Source: Egicoccus sp. AB-alg2
GTDB taxonomy: Bacteria > Actinomycetota > Nitriliruptoria > Nitriliruptorales > Nitriliruptoraceae
Direction of reading: 5' to 3'
NCBI RefSeq assembly: GCF_041821065.1
Contig: NZ_JBGUAX010000008.1
Location: forward strand, 1 to 64,000
DNA: 64,000 nucleotides
Of this stretch, positions 61,012 to 64,000 are shown piece after piece. Made by a program: the position numbers and the translations under genes. The notes under the pieces were generated by a model. That model had not been told where the DNA came from. It worked only from the letters and a program-made list of their open reading frames with translations, and did not search any database. Each line of letters begins with the position of its first letter. Position 1 is the first letter of the stretch.

Positions 61012-62361
61012 ATGACCAGCCGACTCCGAAAGTACAAGAGAGGCACCGCCACGCAGGCCGTGGCGGCGCTGGGCGTGTCGGCGATGTTGCTGGCCGCCTG
61101 TGGCACCGACGGCGACACGTCGCTCGGGGACGAGGTCGGTGGCACCGACCTGGGCGAGGAGGACCCGGGCGCCACGGACGACGACGGCGGCGAGGCCGCC
61201 GCGGTCGACGCCGAGGGCGACGAACTCGTCATCGGCCGCATCAGCGCCCTGGAAGGTGCCTTCGCGGCGTCCGCCGAGGACGGCGAACGCACCGTCCAGA
61301 TGGTGCTGGAGGAGTACGGGCACCAGGTGGCGGGTCGCCCGATCCGCACGATCGTGGAGAGTTCGGACACCACGCCGGAGACGGCCGTCGACCGGGCCCG
61401 AAAGCTCGTGGAACAGGACGGCGTCCACATCATCCACGGCCCGCTGTCCGGCGGCGAGGGTGCCGCACTGGCCGACTACGCGAAGAGCGTGCCGCACGTG
61501 ACGTTCGTCGACGCGGCCTCCGGTGGCACGGCCACGACGCTCGCGGACCCGGCCGAGAACTACTTCCGCTGGCACTCCGAGGGCGCGATGTGGACCAGCC
61601 CCCTGGGTGCCTACACCGTCGAGGAGCTCGGTTACACCAACATCGCGACGCTGGCCGAGGACTACGCCTTCCCGCACTCGCAGGTGGGCGGGTTCCTGGA
61701 GAGCTACTGCGCCGCCGGTGGTGAAGTCGCACAGACCTTCTGGGTGCCGCTCGGCGAGAGCGACTACAGCTCCGTGATCGCGTCCATCCCGGGGGACATC
61801 GACGCCATGTTCGTCTCCGTCGGTGGCTCGGACGCCGTCGACTTCCTCACGCAGGCCGAGGAATTCGGGGTGGACATCCCGATCATCGGCGGCTCCATCC
61901 TGGTCACCGAGGACGTGCTCTCCTCCGAGGGCGACGTGCGGGCCGCGTCCGCGGGCATCGTCAGCTCGGGCCCGATCCCGCCGGCCAGCGCGGACATCCC
62001 GGAGTGGCAGGAGTTCCAGCAGGCCTACCGCGACGCCAACCCCGACGCGTTCGACACCCCCACCCTCCAGGCCGTCCTCTACTACAACAGCTTCAAGTCC
62101 CTGCTGTTGGCGCTCGAGGAGAACGACGGCGTCGTCGAGGAGGACGAGGGCGCGTCGCTGCGCGAGACCATGTCGAACCTGCAGTGGGACTCGCCGATCG
62201 GTTCGCTCCAGCTCAACGAGAACCGCCAGGCCGAGACCTCCATCTTCATCTACGAGGTCGTCGACGAGGGTGGCGAGCAACTCGGCACACAGCTCGTGAG
62301 CACGGCCGAGGGCGTCCAGCAGGGAAGCGAGAACTGGGCGCGGCTGGACGGCTGCCCATGA
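61012..62361 (+). CDS. LIV-type ABC transporter substrate-binding lipoprotein
   Basis: A periplasmic-binding-protein-type lipoprotein of 449 residues. The signal peptide ends in the lipobox SAMLLAACG, then a long acidic linker (about residues 30-70) leads to the type I binding fold with LVIGRISALEGAFAASAEDGERTVQMVLEEYG, IHGPLSGGEGAALADYAKSVPHVTFVDAAS, YTNIATLAEDYAFPHSQVGGF and FVSVGGSDAVDFLTQAEEFG. The ATG at 61012 follows AGGAGGAGAG. It probably binds the substrate of the sugar pathway encoded just upstream. Confidence 0.93.
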   Translation: MTSRLRKYKRGTATQAVAALGVSAMLLAACGTDGDTSLGDEVGGTDLGEEDPGATDDDGGEAAAVDAEGDELVIGRISALEGAFAASAEDGERTVQMVLEEYGHQVAGRPIRTIVESSDTTPETAVDRARKLVEQDGVHIIHGPLSGGEGAALADYAKSVPHVTFVDAASGGTATTLADPAENYFRWHSEGAMWTSPLGAYTVEELGYTNIATLAEDYAFPHSQVGGFLESYCAAGGEVAQTFWVPLGESDYSSVIASIPGDIDAMFVSVGGSDAVDFLTQAEEFGVDIPIIGGSILVTEDVLSSEGDVRAASAGIVSSGPIPPASADIPEWQEFQQAYRDANPDAFDTPTLQAVLYYNSFKSLLLALEENDGVVEEDEGASLRETMSNLQWDSPIGSLQLNENRQAETSIFIYEVVDEGGEQLGTQLVSTAEGVQQGSENWARLDGCP

Positions 62362-63140
62362 GTTCCCTCGACACCACGTCCGGTCGCGACGGCTCGGCCC
62401 TCCACCTGACGGGCGTGTCCAAGCGGTTCGGTGGTGTGCAGGCGGTGGCCGACGTCGATCTCGACGTCGGCCACGGCCACCGGGTGTCCGTCATCGGGCC
62501 GAACGGGGCCGGCAAGTCCTCCCTGTTCAACACCATCGCCGGCGAGTACAAGCCCACGGCCGGGCGCATCGAGATGCTCGGCGAGGACGTCACCGGCTGG
62601 TCGATCCAACGGCGCGCGCACGCGGGGCTGGTCCGCACGTTCCAGACCTCGCGGCTGTTCACGGGCGTCTCGGTGGCCGACAACCTGTACCTGGCGCTGT
62701 GCGGGCTGCCACGGTCGGTCAACCGGCTGACCAACGCCGACCGAGACGACGACCGGCGGGCCCGGGCCCGCGAGCTGGCCGAACGGGTCGGTCTGCGCGC
62801 CAGACTGGACGCGGTCGTCGGCGATCTTTCGCACGGCGAGCAGCGGCAGCTCGAGCTCGCCATGGCCCTCGGCGGGAACGCCCGGGTGCTGATGCTCGAC
62901 GAGCCGGCCGCGGGTCTCTCACCCAGCGAGCGAGGCCTGCTGACCTCGCTGCTGGAGGACCTGGATCGGGAGATCACCCTGCTGCTGATCGAGCACGACA
63001 TGGACATCGCCCTGCGGGTCGCCGAACGCGTCGTGGTGATGGCCGACGGACAGAAGGTCCTCGAGGGCACGCCGGCCGAGGTCCGCTCCAGCGCCCTCGT
63101 GCGCAGCATCTACCTGGGAGGCGACCTGCATGCCAGCTGA
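62358..63140 (+). CDS. LIV-type ABC transporter ATPase (LivG-like)
   Basis: An ATP-binding subunit of 260 residues: Walker A GPNGAGKSSLFNTIAGEYKP, VRTFQTSRLFTGVSVADNLYLAL, signature LSHGEQRQLELAMAL, Walker B VLMLDEPAAGLSP and the H-loop LLIEHDMDIAL. The start overlaps the stop of the binding-protein gene by four bases. It is slightly longer at the N-terminus than typical LivG. Confidence 0.94.
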   Translation: MSSLDTTSGRDGSALHLTGVSKRFGGVQAVADVDLDVGHGHRVSVIGPNGAGKSSLFNTIAGEYKPTAGRIEMLGEDVTGWSIQRRAHAGLVRTFQTSRLFTGVSVADNLYLALCGLPRSVNRLTNADRDDDRRARARELAERVGLRARLDAVVGDLSHGEQRQLELAMALGGNARVLMLDEPAAGLSPSERGLLTSLLEDLDREITLLLIEHDMDIALRVAERVVVMADGQKVLEGTPAEVRSSALVRSIYLGGDLHAS

Positions 63141-63843
63141 GCCCGAGAACCGGCTCGTGGTCTCCGACCTCGACGTCTACTACGACCAGGTCCACATCCT
63201 GCAGCAGGTCTCGTTCGAGATCGGCGACGACGCGGTGGCGATGGTGGGCCGCAACGGGATGGGCAAGACCACCCTGGCGAAGGCCATCATGGGGCTCGTC
63301 CCGGCACGTGGCGGCTCGATCGAGTTCGGTGGCCGGTCGCTGCGCGGGCGCTCGCCGTACCAGATCGCCAACGCCGGTATCGGCTACGTGCCACAGGGCC
63401 GCCGGATCTGGCCGAGCCTGAGCACCCACGAACACCTGGTGATGGTGGGTGCGAAGCCGGCCGACCGGTGGAACGTGGACGCCGTGTACGACCTGTTCCC
63501 CCGACTCGCCGAGCGGCGGCGCGTCGGCGCGGCCAATCTGTCCGGTGGCGAGCAGCAGATGCTGGCGATCGGCCGGGCCCTGCTGACCAACCCACGTCTG
63601 CTGGTGATGGACGAACCGTCCGAGGGACTGGCACCGGCCATCGTCGAGCACCTCGTCAACACCCTGCGCACACTGATCGGCGAGGGGCAACGGGTGTTCC
63701 TGATCGAGCAGAACCTCGCCTTCGCGACGGCGCTGGGCGACCACGTGCTCGTCATGGTCAATGGCCGGATCGCGACCGAGATCTCGTCGCAGGAACTGCT
63801 CCACGACGAAGAGAAACAGAATCAGTACCTCGGGGTCGCCTGA
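63130..63843 (+). CDS. LIV-type ABC transporter ATPase (LivF-like)
   Basis: The second ATP-binding subunit, 237 residues: VHILQQVSFEIGDDAVAMVGRNGMGKTTLAKAIMGL with Walker A, GIGYVPQGRRIWPSLSTHEHL, signature LSGGEQQMLAIGRALL, Walker B LLVMDEPSEGLAP and VFLIEQNLAFA. It overlaps the LivG-like gene by 11 bases. The 157 bases after its stop to the window edge contain no gene I can support. Confidence 0.94.
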   Translation: MPAEPENRLVVSDLDVYYDQVHILQQVSFEIGDDAVAMVGRNGMGKTTLAKAIMGLVPARGGSIEFGGRSLRGRSPYQIANAGIGYVPQGRRIWPSLSTHEHLVMVGAKPADRWNVDAVYDLFPRLAERRRVGAANLSGGEQQMLAIGRALLTNPRLLVMDEPSEGLAPAIVEHLVNTLRTLIGEGQRVFLIEQNLAFATALGDHVLVMVNGRIATEISSQELLHDEEKQNQYLGVA

Positions 63844-64000
63844 GCGGCGAAACGGGCCGAGTCATGGCTCGTTGTCGTCTCGGATGGTCCCGAGGGTAAA
63901 GAGCGCGTCGGAGCCGGTCGCGCCCGGTTCATTTCGTCCTGCCGCGACGCCGCGCGAGGCGCTGCGATAAGGAGTCGCTGCGTCGGGCGCCACCGTCCCG

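Overview
The window is 64 kb of very GC-rich DNA with actinobacterial traits: many GTG starts, -10 boxes of the TAnnnT type (TAGGCT, TAGCGT), a CysO/CysM cysteine pathway, a GlgE glycogen pathway, a DUF3152 protein and a PPOX/F420-type oxidoreductase. A deep-branching actinomycete such as a member of the Nitriliruptoria would fit, but that placement is inference. I saw no rRNA, tRNA or CRISPR array, and only one mobile-element candidate.

Region 1 (1-17.9 kb, minus strand) is an alpha-glucan and trehalose block. In transcription order it runs glgE, treS fused to maltokinase, glgB, then a secreted PL9-type pectate lyase with its own promoter and a LacI-type operator, a GH57/DUF3536 hydrolase, treZ, and glgX, which runs off the left edge. 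TreS-Mak makes maltose 1-phosphate, GlgE polymerises it, GlgB branches the chain, GlgX debranches it, and TreZ releases trehalose. TreY is not in the window.

Region 2 (18-27.4 kb) is mixed: a subtilisin, a FUSC-family membrane protein, a RibD-like reductase, a beta-lactamase-fold hydrolase, a type 5 uracil-DNA glycosylase, selD and a GMC oxidoreductase.

Region 3 (27.4-39.1 kb) holds the sulfur and housekeeping neighbourhood known from mycobacteria (mec, cysO, cysM, an Rv1339-like metallo-hydrolase, rph, rdgB). Here mec is about 6 kb away from cysO, separated by a DUF3152-SLH protein, a YcaQ-like glycosylase, a malic enzyme and topoisomerase IB. CysO carries three residues after its Gly-Gly.

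Region 4 (39.1-52.7 kb) has a two-component system, a cupredoxin pair, an ABC exporter, a decayed DUF559-type gene framed by 48-bp inverted repeats (44479-45308), an SDR/serine hydrolase/HAD operon, an EAL-HDOD protein behind a sigma28-like promoter, a SoxR/quinone oxidoreductase pair with a SoxR box between them, a VIT-family transporter and a tandem VOC protein.

Region 5 (52.7-63.9 kb) is a carbohydrate regulon: xylulokinase diverging from a Gfo/Idh dehydrogenase and a TIM-barrel isomerase, then a second dehydrogenase and isomerase translationally coupled to a complete LIV-type ABC transporter. Three operator-like sites of one design (7-bp arm, 9-bp spacer, 7-bp arm; arms close to GTTTGTT/AACAAAC) sit on its promoters.

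The most interesting signals are the inverted-repeat-framed DUF559 remnant, the shared operator of the sugar regulon, the C-terminally extended CysO beside a JAMM protease gene, and the SoxR and sigma28-type promoter sites.
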